Made by a program: the position numbers and the translations under genes. Source: Salipiger mucosus DSM 16094 (GTDB lineage: Bacteria; Pseudomonadota; Alphaproteobacteria; Rhodobacterales; Rhodobacteraceae). From it: a stretch of DNA of 64,000 nt. Positions 48,161-57,600 of the stretch are shown one piece after another. Each line of letters opens with the position of its first letter. The first letter of the stretch is position 1. The stretch spans positions 60,036-124,035 of the forward strand of contig NZ_KE557285.1 in NCBI RefSeq assembly GCF_000442255.1. Reading direction: 5' to 3'. Below the pieces are notes generated by a model that did not search any database, had not been told where the DNA came from, and was given only the letters and a program-made list of their open reading frames with translations.

Positions 48161-48188
48161 CGGGGGCCGGCGACGATGCCGGCCCCCG
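48161..48188 (-). terminator. 11-bp stem-loop between xoxF and cycB
   Basis: CGGGGGCCGGC (48161-48171), loop GACGAT, GCCGGCCCCCG (48178-48188), perfectly paired and 16 bases after the xoxF stop. No T-run follows. It could stop most transcripts after xoxF or protect the 3' end of a processed xoxF message. Confidence 0.65.
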
Positions 48189-48203
48189 GGATTGCGCGGC
48201 CGA

Positions 48204-50009
48204 TCAGTCGGGCAGCGCGAAGACGGTCAGCTGGCCGCCGAGCGCGGTGTAGTCGCTCAGCGCGGCATAGCCGCCCACGGCGCCGAGGCCCTCGTTCGGG
48301 TTGGTGAGGCCCGCCGCGAGGCCGATGCCGGCCCAGCCGCCGACGCCCGAGAGGATGCCGACATACTGCTTGCCGTCATGCTCGTAGGTCATCACGTTGC
48401 CGATGATGCCCGAGGGGGTCTTGAAGCGGTAGAGCTCATCGCCGGTCTCGGCGTCCACGGCCTTGAGGTAGCCTTCCAGCGTGCCGTAGAAGACCACGTC
48501 GCCCGCGGTCGCAAGCGCGCCCGACCAGACCGAGAACTGCTCGGGGATGGACCACTTGATCTCGCCGTTGATGTTGTCCCAGGCGATGAAGTTGCCCATG
48601 CCGCCGTGGCTGTCGGGCGCCGGGTACATCGACAGCGTCGCGCCGACGTAGGGCTGACCCGCGGTATAGGCCACGCGGAAGGGCTCGTAGTCCATGCAGA
48701 CGTGGTTCGTCGGCACGTAGAAGGTCTCGCTCTTGGGCGAGTAGGACGCCGGCTGCTGGTCCTTGGTGCCGAGCGCCGAGGGACAGACGCCGGTGGTGTT
48801 GACGTCCTCGCCGTTCTGTTCGGTCGAGTATTCCGCCACCACTTCGGGCCGGCCGTAGGTCTCGGACTCGGGGTCCATGTCGACGCCGGTCGTCCAGTTC
48901 ACCACCGGGTCGTACTTGTCGGCCGAGATCAGCTCGCCGCTGACGCGATCCATCACGTAGGCCAGGCCGTTCCGATCGAAGTGTGTGAGCAGCTTGCGCT
49001 CCTCGCCGTCGATCTCCTGGTCGGTCAGGATCATCTCGTTGACGCCGTCGTAGTCCCACTCGTCGTGGGGCGTCATCTGGTAGAACCACTTGGCCATGCC
49101 GTCGTCGGGGTCACGTGCCATGATGGTCATCGACCAACGGTTGTCGCCCGGGCGCTGCGCCGGGTTCCAGGTCGAGGGGTTGCCGGTGCCGTAGTAGATC
49201 AGGTCGGCCTCGGGGTCATAGGAATACCAGCCCCAGGTGGTGCCGCCGCCGATGGTCCACTGGTCGCCTTCCCAGGTGTTCAGGCTGGAGTCGGCGCCGA
49301 TGGGCTCGCCCAGGTGGGTGGTGTTCTCGGGATCGACGAGCATCTCCTCGTCCGGGCCCATGGAATAGGCGCGCCACTCCTGCTCGCCGGTCTCCATGTT
49401 GTAGGCGGTGACGTGGCCGCGCACGCCGAACTCGCCGCCCGAGATGCCGACGATGACCTTGTCCTTGACCGGAAGCACGGTCGCGGTGTTGGTCTCGCCC
49501 TTCGAGGGATCGCCGTTCTCGACTTCCCAGACAACCTCGCCGGTCTCGCTGTCGAGCGCGACCACGGTGGTGTCGGCCTGGTGCAGGAAGATCTTGCCAT
49601 CGGCATAGGCGACGCCCCGGTACACCGTGTCGCAGCACATCACCGGGATGACGTTCGGGTCCTGCTTGGGCTCGTACTTCCACTTGATCTTGCCCTCGTT
49701 GGCAAGGTCGAGCGCGAAGACCGTGTTGGGGAACGGCGCGTGCACGAACATGGTGTCGTCAACCACCAGCGGCGAGCCTTCGTGCCCGCGCAGAACGCCG
49801 GTCGAGAAGGTCCAGGCCACCTGCAGCTCACCGACGTTCTCGGCGGTGATCTGGTCGAGCTCGGAATAGCGCTGGTTGGCGTAGTCGCCGGTCTGGATCG
49901 CCCACTGCGTGGGATCGTCCATGATCGACATCAGGTCATCGTTCGCGAGCGCGGCGCTTGCCGCGCACAAAGCGATCCCGGACGTCAAAAGCGTCAGTTT
50001 GGTCTTCAT
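48204..50009 (-). CDS. xoxF: lanthanide-dependent PQQ methanol dehydrogenase XoxF
   Basis: XoxF oxidises methanol (and often formaldehyde or ethanol) in the periplasm. The 601-residue quinoprotein has signal [20 protein letters not shown], the vicinal disulfide Cys125-Cys126 ([14 protein letters not shown]), metal ligand Glu193 in [12 protein letters not shown], Asn277 in [10 protein letters not shown], and the active stretch EWDYDGVNE. There Asp319 is the catalytic base and Asp321 the extra aspartate that marks lanthanide enzymes; calcium MxaF has Ala. Tryptophan-docking propeller repeats run throughout. The ribosome site GGGAGGAG is strong. No mxa genes, pqq synthesis genes or TonB receptor are in view. 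Confidence 0.96.
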   Translation of the reverse strand: MKTKLTLLTSGIALCAASAALANDDLMSIMDDPTQWAIQTGDYANQRYSELDQITAENVGELQVAWTFSTGVLRGHEGSPLVVDDTMFVHAPFPNTVFALDLANEGKIKWKYEPKQDPNVIPVMCCDTVYRGVAYADGKIFLHQADTTVVALDSETGEVVWEVENGDPSKGETNTATVLPVKDKVIVGISGGEFGVRGHVTAYNMETGEQEWRAYSMGPDEEMLVDPENTTHLGEPIGADSSLNTWEGDQWTIGGGTTWGWYSYDPEADLIYYGTGNPSTWNPAQRPGDNRWSMTIMARDPDDGMAKWFYQMTPHDEWDYDGVNEMILTDQEIDGEERKLLTHFDRNGLAYVMDRVSGELISADKYDPVVNWTTGVDMDPESETYGRPEVVAEYSTEQNGEDVNTTGVCPSALGTKDQQPASYSPKSETFYVPTNHVCMDYEPFRVAYTAGQPYVGATLSMYPAPDSHGGMGNFIAWDNINGEIKWSIPEQFSVWSGALATAGDVVFYGTLEGYLKAVDAETGDELYRFKTPSGIIGNVMTYEHDGKQYVGILSGVGGWAGIGLAAGLTNPNEGLGAVGGYAALSDYTALGGQLTVFALPD

Positions 50010-50068
50010 CTTCTCCTCCCTTTAAATGGCCACGACGGCGCCAGGGACGCGCGGTCGCGCTTCGTGAC

Positions 50069-50107
50069 GTCCGGCCCCGGGCTTTCCTCCTCCTGCCGGG
50101 GCCGGAC
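50069..50107 (-). other. 12-bp stem-loop between cycI and xoxF
   Basis: GTCCGGCCCCGG (50069-50080) pairs perfectly with CCGGGGCCGGAC (50096-50107) around a 15-base loop. It lies 15 bases after the cycI stop and 60 bases before the xoxF start. On the transcript the loop reads CAGGAGGAGGAAAGC. It may be a terminator for the upstream operon, an RNase barrier, or a processing site leaving xoxF with a protected 5' end. Confidence 0.65.
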
Positions 50108-50121
50108 GCAAACTCGTGTGA

Positions 50122-50550
50122 TCAGGAGCCGCCGTCACCCTCCGTTCCGAAGGTGGCGAGATAGGCGATCACGTCCGCGCGGTCCTCTTCCTTGCGCAGA
50201 CCGGCGAAGGCCATCTTGGTGCCCTCGGCGTAGTCGCGGGGCTTTTCGAGAAAGGCCGCCATTTCCTCGGGGGTCCAGGTCTTGCCCTCCTCGCCCATCG
50301 TGGCGAGCGTGTCGGAGTAGGCGAAGTCCTCGACCGAGGCGACGTTCCGCCCGATGACGCCGTTGAGCACCGGGCCCACGCGGTTCTGCGCGTCCTCGCC
50401 CACCATGTGGCAGGCGCGGCACTTGCGGAACACGCGCTCGCCGGCTTCGGCGTCGCCGGTGATCTCCATGCCGCCGTGGCTTTCGGCGATCGCGGCTCCC
50501 CCGGTGAGGGTGAGCGCGACCGCGCTGGCTGCAAGCATTCTTCCGATCAT
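50122..50550 (-). CDS. cycI: class I cytochrome c (isocytochrome c2, CycI-like)
   Basis: The 142-residue exported cytochrome has signal MIGRMLAASAVALTLTGGAA, heme motif Cys44-Arg-Ala-Cys47-His48, RVGPVLNGVIGRNVAS, and axial Met113 in EGTKMAFAGLRKEEDRADVI. It is a c2/c550-type mobile carrier. In Rhodobacter sphaeroides the gene in this position, next to adhI and xoxF, encodes isocytochrome c2. It would pass electrons from the XoxF cytochrome to the oxidase or, in a phototroph, the reaction centre. Confidence 0.9.
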   Translation of the reverse strand: MIGRMLAASAVALTLTGGAAIAESHGGMEITGDAEAGERVFRKCRACHMVGEDAQNRVGPVLNGVIGRNVASVEDFAYSDTLATMGEEGKTWTPEEMAAFLEKPRDYAEGTKMAFAGLRKEEDRADVIAYLATFGTEGDGGS

Positions 50551-50570
50551 GCGGGTCCTTTCCCTGGTCG

Positions 50571-51394
50571 TCACTTGAGTCGTTCCGCGTGCCAGGCGAC
50601 GTGGTCGCCCGCGAAGCTCTGCACGAAGAAATACGAATGGTCGTAGCCGGCCTGCATCCGGAAGGTCGCCGCCTGGCGCCGACGGGCGATGGCCGCGGCC
50701 AGCGCCTCGGGCTTGAGCAGGTCGAGGAACTGGTCGCTGCCGCCCTGGTCGACGAGGATGTCGTCCTTCCAGCCGTGCTCTTCCATGAGCAGGGTCGAGT
50801 CGTGCACCGCCCAGCAGCCCTCGTCGTCGCCGAGGTAGGCCGAGAGCTGCTTGCGCCCCCAGTCCGACTGGGTGGGATGCGCGATCGGCGCGAAGGCCGA
50901 AAGGCTGTCGTAGGCCTCGGGGTTGCGCATGGCGATGGTCAGCGCGCCGTGGCCGCCCATCGAGTGCCCGGTGATGCCGTGACGCCCACCGATGCCCTTC
51001 ATGCCCTCGACCACGCCGCGCAGCTCCTGCGTGATGTAGTCGTACATCCGGAAGTGCGGCTTCCACGGCTCGCGCTTGGCGTTGACGTAGAACCCCGCGC
51101 CCTGCCCGAGGTCATAGGCCTCGTCGTCGGCGACGCTCTCGCCGCGCGGCGAGGTGTCGGGAAACACGACCGCAAGGCCGTGCTTCGCCGCGTGTTCCTG
51201 GAAACCGCCCTTGGTCATGGCGTTCTCGTGGGTGCAGGTCAGACCCGAGAGATACCACAGCACCGGGACCGGGCCGTCGGCGGCCTGCGGCGGCATGTAG
51301 ACCGCGAAGGTCATGTCGCAGCCGCAGGTCTCGGAGGCGTGCCGATACACGCCCTGCACGCCTCCGAAGCTTCTGTTTTCCGCGAGGGTCTCCA

Positions 51395-51395
<1 letters not shown>
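50571..51395 (-). CDS. fghA: S-formylglutathione hydrolase
   Basis: FghA hydrolyses S-formylglutathione to formate and glutathione. The 274-residue alpha/beta hydrolase (esterase D family) has nucleophile Ser in TGHSMGGHGALTIAMRN, the SGLTCTHENAMTKGGFQEHA segment, VFPDTSPRG, and His in YDHSYFFVQSF. Its ATG shares one base with the stop of adhI (TGATG), so the two are translated together. The set Gfa-AdhI-FghA completes formaldehyde to formate. Confidence 0.96.
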
Positions 51396-52522
<1,127 letters not shown>

Positions 52523-52604
52523 GCAGTCTCCCTCCTGAATCAGATCGTTCCGTTTCGCTCTCTCGGCGATTGATCGGAGTATGGGAGGCCGGTCCGTTTT
52601 CGAA

Positions 52605-52628
52605 CAATACCGCCAATGGTGGGTATTG
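52605..52628. promoter_or_regulatory. dyad in the adhI divergent promoter region
   Basis: CAATACC (52605-52611) and GGTATTG (52622-52628) form a perfect inverted repeat around 10 bases. The overlapping octamer GTATTGGT (52623-52630; ACCAATAC on the other strand) recurs at 44786-44793 in the other divergent promoter of the island. It is a candidate site for the LuxR-type regulator encoded at 58774-59499. Confidence 0.45.
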
Positions 52629-52684
52629 GTCGCAATGGACTTGGAACGCACCCTGCCCCATCATCGCCGCAGGGAGGATTAATC

Positions 52685-53314
52685 ATGCGCATACCGCGAA
52701 CGCCAGCGCTGACGGCAGCGCTCGTGTCGCTTTTCGCGACAGCCACGACCCCGGCCCTGGCGGCCGATTATTCAGACCCCACATGGCCCTGCATCCAGCG
52801 CAAGGTCGAGCGGCTGTCCGTGGGCCTGATGTGGCCCGCGCCGCTGGAAGAGGTGGATCTCGCGCCCGAAACCGGCCGCGCCGTCGAAGAGCTGGCCGAG
52901 ACGCTCGCGCTGCGCCGCGTCGACCTCGAGAGCGCGCGGGCGGCTGTCGAGGAGTTCGCCGAGGCGCAGGGCCGCGACATGGCCCTGATGGGCGCGGTCT
53001 TCAAGCGGGTCTTCGACACGCTCTCGACGCGGCGGCGACGGATCATCGACGGGATCGAGGAGTTCTCGCTGAGCCAGATCGCGCTCTCGGACCGCATCGA
53101 CGCCGCGCGCAGCGAGATGACCGCCGAGATGGACAAGAGCGAGCCCGACTTCGACCGGGTGGACACGCTCGAGGAGCAGGTGGATTGGGACCAGCGGATC
53201 TACTCGGACCGCCAGCAGAACATCACCTACCTCTGCGAGACGCCGGTGCTGCTGGACAAGCGGCTCTACGCGCTGGCGCAGATGCTGCAGGAGGCCGCCC
53301 GCAGCGAGGGCTGA
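52685..53314 (+). CDS. exported helical protein of unknown function
   Basis: From ATG 52685 (GGGAGGA ribosome site) the 209-residue product has signal MRIPRTPALTAALVSLFATA ending ALAA. It is then almost entirely helical and acidic: ETGRAVEELAETLALRRVDL, LSTRRRRIIDGIEEFSLSQI, and VDTLEEQVDWDQRIYSDRQQ. Two cysteines (WPCIQRK near the mature start; TYLCETP near the end) could bridge the ends. I recall homologues only beside xoxF in Rhodobacteraceae, with no function assigned. Confidence 0.78.
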   Translation: MRIPRTPALTAALVSLFATATTPALAADYSDPTWPCIQRKVERLSVGLMWPAPLEEVDLAPETGRAVEELAETLALRRVDLESARAAVEEFAEAQGRDMALMGAVFKRVFDTLSTRRRRIIDGIEEFSLSQIALSDRIDAARSEMTAEMDKSEPDFDRVDTLEEQVDWDQRIYSDRQQNITYLCETPVLLDKRLYALAQMLQEAARSEG

Positions 53315-53405
53315 GGCGCGCGGGTCGATACCGACCATGCGACGTGTAGGCCGCGGGTGCGGCCCGTGGCACACTTCGCGCACATTCCATGCGAGGAGGA
53401 GGAGC

Positions 53406-54221
53406 ATGGCCAGACCATTCCTGACCGCCGCGGCGCTCGCCGCGGCAATCGCGCTGCCGGTCCCGGTCGCCGCCGCGGACAAGGCAAACCCCATGACCGA
53501 AAGCGCCAGCTGGCAGGCGATCAGGGAGGACGTCGTGGGCCCCGCGCCCATCGCCTCCGCCGAGGGCCTGATCGCGTTCGAGACGCCCTACCGGGCCGAG
53601 GACGCAGCCTCGGTGCCGATCCACCTGCGCCAGACCGACCCGGAGATCCGGATCGAGGGCGCGGTGGTGGTGATCGACGAGAACCCCGCGCCGGTCGCGG
53701 GCGAATTCACCTTCGGACCGGCGATGATGCCTCTGGACTTCGCCCTGAACATCCGCGTCGACCAGTATTCCAACGTCCGCGCCATCGCGCGCACGCCCGA
53801 GGGGCTGCGCATGGCCGGCGGTTTCGTGAAGGCCTCGGGCGGATGCTCGGCCCCGGCGGCGGGCGATCCGGAAAAGGCGCTCGCCGAGGCTGGCGGCATG
53901 ACCCTGCACCACGCCGGGACCGAGGCCGCGATCTCGGTGCCGCGGCGCGAGGCCGAGCTGACCATCCGGCATCCGAACCACTCGGGGCTGCAGCGCGACC
54001 AGGTGACCCAGCTCTTCATTCCGGCGCAGTTCATCGACCGTATCGAAGTGCGCCAGGGCGACGAATTGCTGTGGTCGATGGAGGGCGGCATCTCGATCAG
54101 CGCGAACCCGGTGTTCCGCTTCGCCTACGACGACAACGGCGCGCAGGCGCTGACGGTGGTGGCCACGGATACGGGCGGCGCGCGCTACGAGCAGGTGCTG
54201 CCCAAGGCGGCGGGCGGCTGA
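53406..54221 (+). CDS. SoxYZ-like fusion carrier protein, copy 2
   Basis: The 271-residue protein has signal MARPFLTAAALAAAIALPVP ending AAAD, a SoxY-like domain (GAVVVIDENPAPVAGEFTFG), a linker Cys in KASGGCSAPAAGDPEKA, and a SoxZ-like domain (TIRHPNHSGLQRDQVTQLFI). It is a clear paralogue of the product of 45338-46150 (shared VxDENP.PV, GDPEKAL/TDPEKAL and HP.HSG motifs). The Cys environment differs from copy 1. It lies after the helical exported protein and probably shares its promoter. Confidence 0.87.
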   Translation: MARPFLTAAALAAAIALPVPVAAADKANPMTESASWQAIREDVVGPAPIASAEGLIAFETPYRAEDAASVPIHLRQTDPEIRIEGAVVVIDENPAPVAGEFTFGPAMMPLDFALNIRVDQYSNVRAIARTPEGLRMAGGFVKASGGCSAPAAGDPEKALAEAGGMTLHHAGTEAAISVPRREAELTIRHPNHSGLQRDQVTQLFIPAQFIDRIEVRQGDELLWSMEGGISISANPVFRFAYDDNGAQALTVVATDTGGARYEQVLPKAAGG

Positions 54222-54239
54222 GCCGCCGCCGCCCCGCGT

Positions 54240-54605
54240 TCAGAAGCAGACCAGCTCGGCCTCGGCCTGGGCGCGGCGCAGCTTGGCGACCAGCTCGGTC
54301 GTCACCGCCGCGCCGTTGAAGATCGCCATGCGCTCGCCGCCGGTGCGGCGCATCGAGAGCACGGTCTCGGCCTCGACGTAGTCTTCGTAGGGCAGGATCG
54401 ACGCGATCTCGTCGATGGAGCAGGCGCACTGGCGCAGCGCCTGCCGGGTCTGGCCGTTGGTCGCCATGCAGCCGAAGACGTAGTCCGCCCGCGCCTCGGT
54501 CGGGTAGTCATTGAGCCGGTCGGCGACGCTGGGCGCCGGAACGGTCTGCGCCGCGACCGGGGCGGCGGCGAGGCCCGCGAAGGCGACGAGCACCGCGCGG
54601 ATCAT
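54240..54605 (-). CDS. small exported Cys-containing protein
   Basis: The 121-residue product has signal MIRAVLVAFAGLAAAPVAAQ and a mature helical domain ARADYVFGCMATNGQTRQAL and RQCACSIDEIASILPYEDYV, ending ELVCF. Four cysteines suggest two disulfides. It overlaps the stop of the upstream gene by ATGA. No family is recognised, but the context suggests a periplasmic accessory of the quinoprotein island. Confidence 0.75.
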   Translation of the reverse strand: MIRAVLVAFAGLAAAPVAAQTVPAPSVADRLNDYPTEARADYVFGCMATNGQTRQALRQCACSIDEIASILPYEDYVEAETVLSMRRTGGERMAIFNGAAVTTELVAKLRRAQAEAELVCF

Positions 54606-55282
54606 CGTGCGGGCTCCAGCGTGTCGAAGCGCATGTCGGTGACATAGCCCCCGTCCCCGCCGGAGGCGTCGGGCGCGTTGGCCGTCAGGCTGAGATACCA
54701 GCCCGGCACCTCGTCGGACATGACGACCGAAAGCTCGAGATCCGCGAAGGGGCCCATACGCGCGCGCTCGGCATCGTCGGCGAAGGGATGCATGACGACG
54801 CGGGTCACCGGCACCTCGCCCCCCTCGAAGCGCGCCTCGCCCTGGCTGATCTCGGCGGGCTCGACCAGAGCCTCCTTGACGCGGTTGCGGATGTAGAAGG
54901 CCGAGCCGCCCGTCGCCTCGGCCATGTCACGAATGACCGTCTCGTAGAAGACCATGATCATCGGGTTGCCCACGCTCGCCGGGAAGCTGCCGAGGTTGCG
55001 GTGCTTGCCCTCCTGCCGGAACTGCAGGTTCGCCATGGTGTCGCGCTCGCCCTCGGAAAAGGACAGCGCCACGAGGCCGGTCTCTCCCGCGGCGGCCTCG
55101 GGGTCGGCGGCATTGGTCACCTCGCGGGTGTAGACCAGCGTCCGGTCCTGCGCGACGTCGTCGAGCGTGCCCTGCCGGAACAGCAGGTCGTAGGGGCCCT
55201 CGGTGGTGCTGTCCTGCGGGCTTGCCGCGCCCGCGGCGCCGGCCAGCGCGAGGGCCGCCAGAAAAGTCAAAGTCCTGTGCAT
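54602..55282 (-). CDS. exported protein of unknown function in the XoxF island
   Basis: The 226-residue product has signal MHRTLTFLAALALAGAAGAA followed by SPQDSTTEGPYDLLFRQGTL. The domain is beta-rich with an LVYTREVTNA strand, MIMVFYETVIRDMAEATGGS, and a C-terminal VPGWYLSLTANAPD. It has no Cys in the mature part. I recognise no family. It forms a two-gene unit with the small Cys protein, lying between the second SoxYZ-like carrier and the regulatory genes. Confidence 0.75.
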   Translation of the reverse strand: MHRTLTFLAALALAGAAGAASPQDSTTEGPYDLLFRQGTLDDVAQDRTLVYTREVTNAADPEAAAGETGLVALSFSEGERDTMANLQFRQEGKHRNLGSFPASVGNPMIMVFYETVIRDMAEATGGSAFYIRNRVKEALVEPAEISQGEARFEGGEVPVTRVVMHPFADDAERARMGPFADLELSVVMSDEVPGWYLSLTANAPDASGGDGGYVTDMRFDTLEPAR

Positions 55283-55374
55283 CGTCGGTATCCTCCTCCC
55301 TCGGGGCCGAGCCTGAGCGTCGCCGCCGTCGCTGTCATGGCCGACCTTCGTCGGTGTCCCCGGCGCGTTGCCTT

Positions 55375-57600
55375 TCATGCCGCGTCGTCGGGCGCCTGCC
55401 AGCGGATTTTCCAGTCGATCAGCGGGCGCAGGCGCGACAGTTGCACGGGCTTGGTCAGCACCGAGAAGCCCAGCTCGGCCCCCCGGCGCAGCACGACATC
55501 GCGCCGGTCGGCGGTGATCATGATGGCGGGCACCTTCACGCCGGTGGCCTCGCGGATGGCGGCGATGGCGCGGTCGCCGGTGTCGCCATCGTCGAGCTGG
55601 TAGTCGGCCAGGATGATGTCCGGCGGCAGCCCCATGTCGCGCACGAACCCCAGCGCCTCGGCGGTCGAGGCCGCGGGCAGCACGCTGGCGCCCCAGGTCT
55701 CGAGCTTCTGCGTCGTGGCGTAGAGCACGTCCGGGTCGTTCTCGATCACCAGCACGATGTGGTCGCAGATGTCCTCGTCCCCGGTCGTCTCGCCGCCGCG
55801 CTCCTCGCTGCGGGCGGGCTGCCCCTCCACCAGCTCCATCTCGATGGAAAAGACCGACCCGACGCCGGGCTTGGAGCGCACGCGCACCCGGTGGCCGAGG
55901 TGTCGGCAGGTGCGATCGACAATCGACAACCCCAGCCCCATGCCCGAGCCCGCCGGCACGTTGTCGGCGCGGGCGAACTCCTCGAAGATGCGCTTCTGGT
56001 CCTTGCGGCTGATGCCGACCCCGGTGTCCCAGACCTGCAGGACGAGCCGGTCGCCCGCGCGCCGGCACCCCACCAGCACGCGCCCGCCCGCGGGGGTATA
56101 CTGGATCGCGTTGACCACGAGGTTCTGGATCGACCGCAGCAGGTAGACCGGGTCCGAGCGCACGAAGGCCATGGTCGGCACCACGTCGAGCCGCACGCCC
56201 TTGAGCGCAGCCACGTGGCCCTGGTCCTCGGCGACGCCGCGCATCAGCGTGCCGAGGCAGACATCCGAGGGCGTGAGCGTCGCGTCGGTCGATTCCAGCC
56301 GCGAGATGTCGAGCAGCGCGTGCAGCAGGTGCTCGATCGAGGTGAAGGAGCCGTCCAGCCGCTCGACGGTCGGCGCCATCGCGGTGCCCTGCGCGCTGTC
56401 GACCAGCGTGGCGATCAGCAGCTTGGCGGCGTTGATCGGTTGCAGCAGATCATGGCTCGCCGCCGCGAGGAAGCGCGTCTTGGACGAGACCGCCGCCTCG
56501 GCCCGTTCCTTGGCCTGCCGCAGCTCCTCCTCGACGCGGGCCTTCTGCTCGTACTGTTCGGTCAGGCGCTGGTTGGCGCGGGTGAGCTCGGCGGTGCGCT
56601 CGGCCACGCGGTTCTCGAGCATCTCGGTGGCGCGGTGTTCCAGCGTCACGTCCTTGAGCTCGACCAGCACGCCGCCGCCCGGCAGCTTGTGGGCGTGCAG
56701 GTCCAGCACCCGCCCCAGCGCGTGGCGCACCCGCTTGCGCAGCCGCCCCTGCCGGTCGAGCCGCTCCTGCCAGATCGCGAGCTCCAGCTCGGCGTCTTCC
56801 TCGACCAGCCGGTAGGTCTTCATGAAGTCCAGCAGGCGGCCCATCTCGGTGCCCTTCTGGAGCATGGTGAAGGGCAGCCCCAGCAGCCGGCGGAACTGCG
56901 AATTGTGCATCATCAGCGTGCCGTCGGGCGCGAAGGTGCAGACGCCCGAGGTCATGTTCTCGAAGACCGCCTGCAGGTAGTCGGCGTGCCCTTCGATCAG
57001 GTTCTCCTTCTCGGAGCGGTTGCGCCGCACGAGATCGGTGATCTCGGTCATCAGGAGGACGACATTGTCCGAGCTCGAGCTTTGCAGGTTCACCTGGTAC
57101 CAGCGATCACCGGTCAGCTCGATCACGCGGCTCTGCATCGGGGTCCCGGTGCCGCCGCGCCGCGAGGCCGCCCCCGGAAGGTGGCTGTCGGCCGAGACGA
57201 CGTGCTCGCTGTCGTCCATTGCCGCGAGATAGTCGTCGAGCGGCAGACCCGGTACCACGCGGTCCGCCACGTCGGGCAGCAGCGCGCGGAAGAGATCGTT
57301 GTAGGCCTCGAGCCGCCCCTCGGTGAAGAGCGCGAAGCCGCCCTCCATCGCCGAGAGCGCCTCGGCCAGGTTCTTGCGCGTGCGCTCGCGGTCGGCGCGG
57401 GCGCTGTGCAGCTCCGAGGCGGTGCGCTCGAGGTCGCGGGTCTTGGCCCAGACCTGCGCCTGCAGCGCGATGGCCGACTGGAAGGCGCCGTAGGCGGTGG
57501 TGCCGACCTCGTGCTGGCGGTTGGCGCGGCGCACCAGCGCGTCGATGATGCGGGCCTGCCGTTCAACCTGCCGGTCCAGGGGCTCATGGGGATCGATCAT
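55375..57600 (-). CDS. cytoplasmic PAS hybrid sensor histidine kinase (NahK/ErcS'-like)
   Basis: The 741-residue protein has no transmembrane helix. It has an N-terminal coiled coil (residues 1-80), two PAS-like regions (about 80-190 and 205-325) and a second coiled coil (330-370). The kinase core has His383 (AAASHDLLQPINAAKLL), N-box NLVVNAIQYT, DTGVGI and GMGLGL. It ends in a receiver domain with Asp666 (IILADYQLDDG) and Lys in VLTKPVQ. The SHDL.QP.NAA.L H-box is typical of the NahK/ErcS' group near PQQ-ethanol systems of Pseudomonas. Its start overlaps the FIST gene by ATGA, so the two likely work together. Confidence 0.9.
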   Translation of the reverse strand: MIDPHEPLDRQVERQARIIDALVRRANRQHEVGTTAYGAFQSAIALQAQVWAKTRDLERTASELHSARADRERTRKNLAEALSAMEGGFALFTEGRLEAYNDLFRALLPDVADRVVPGLPLDDYLAAMDDSEHVVSADSHLPGAASRRGGTGTPMQSRVIELTGDRWYQVNLQSSSSDNVVLLMTEITDLVRRNRSEKENLIEGHADYLQAVFENMTSGVCTFAPDGTLMMHNSQFRRLLGLPFTMLQKGTEMGRLLDFMKTYRLVEEDAELELAIWQERLDRQGRLRKRVRHALGRVLDLHAHKLPGGGVLVELKDVTLEHRATEMLENRVAERTAELTRANQRLTEQYEQKARVEEELRQAKERAEAAVSSKTRFLAAASHDLLQPINAAKLLIATLVDSAQGTAMAPTVERLDGSFTSIEHLLHALLDISRLESTDATLTPSDVCLGTLMRGVAEDQGHVAALKGVRLDVVPTMAFVRSDPVYLLRSIQNLVVNAIQYTPAGGRVLVGCRRAGDRLVLQVWDTGVGISRKDQKRIFEEFARADNVPAGSGMGLGLSIVDRTCRHLGHRVRVRSKPGVGSVFSIEMELVEGQPARSEERGGETTGDEDICDHIVLVIENDPDVLYATTQKLETWGASVLPAASTAEALGFVRDMGLPPDIILADYQLDDGDTGDRAIAAIREATGVKVPAIMITADRRDVVLRRGAELGFSVLTKPVQLSRLRPLIDWKIRWQAPDDAA

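Noticed and set aside
48204..50009. Calcium-type MxaF
   Set aside because: The active stretch has DYD rather than DYA, and no mxaG/I-type small subunit gene is in the neighbourhood.
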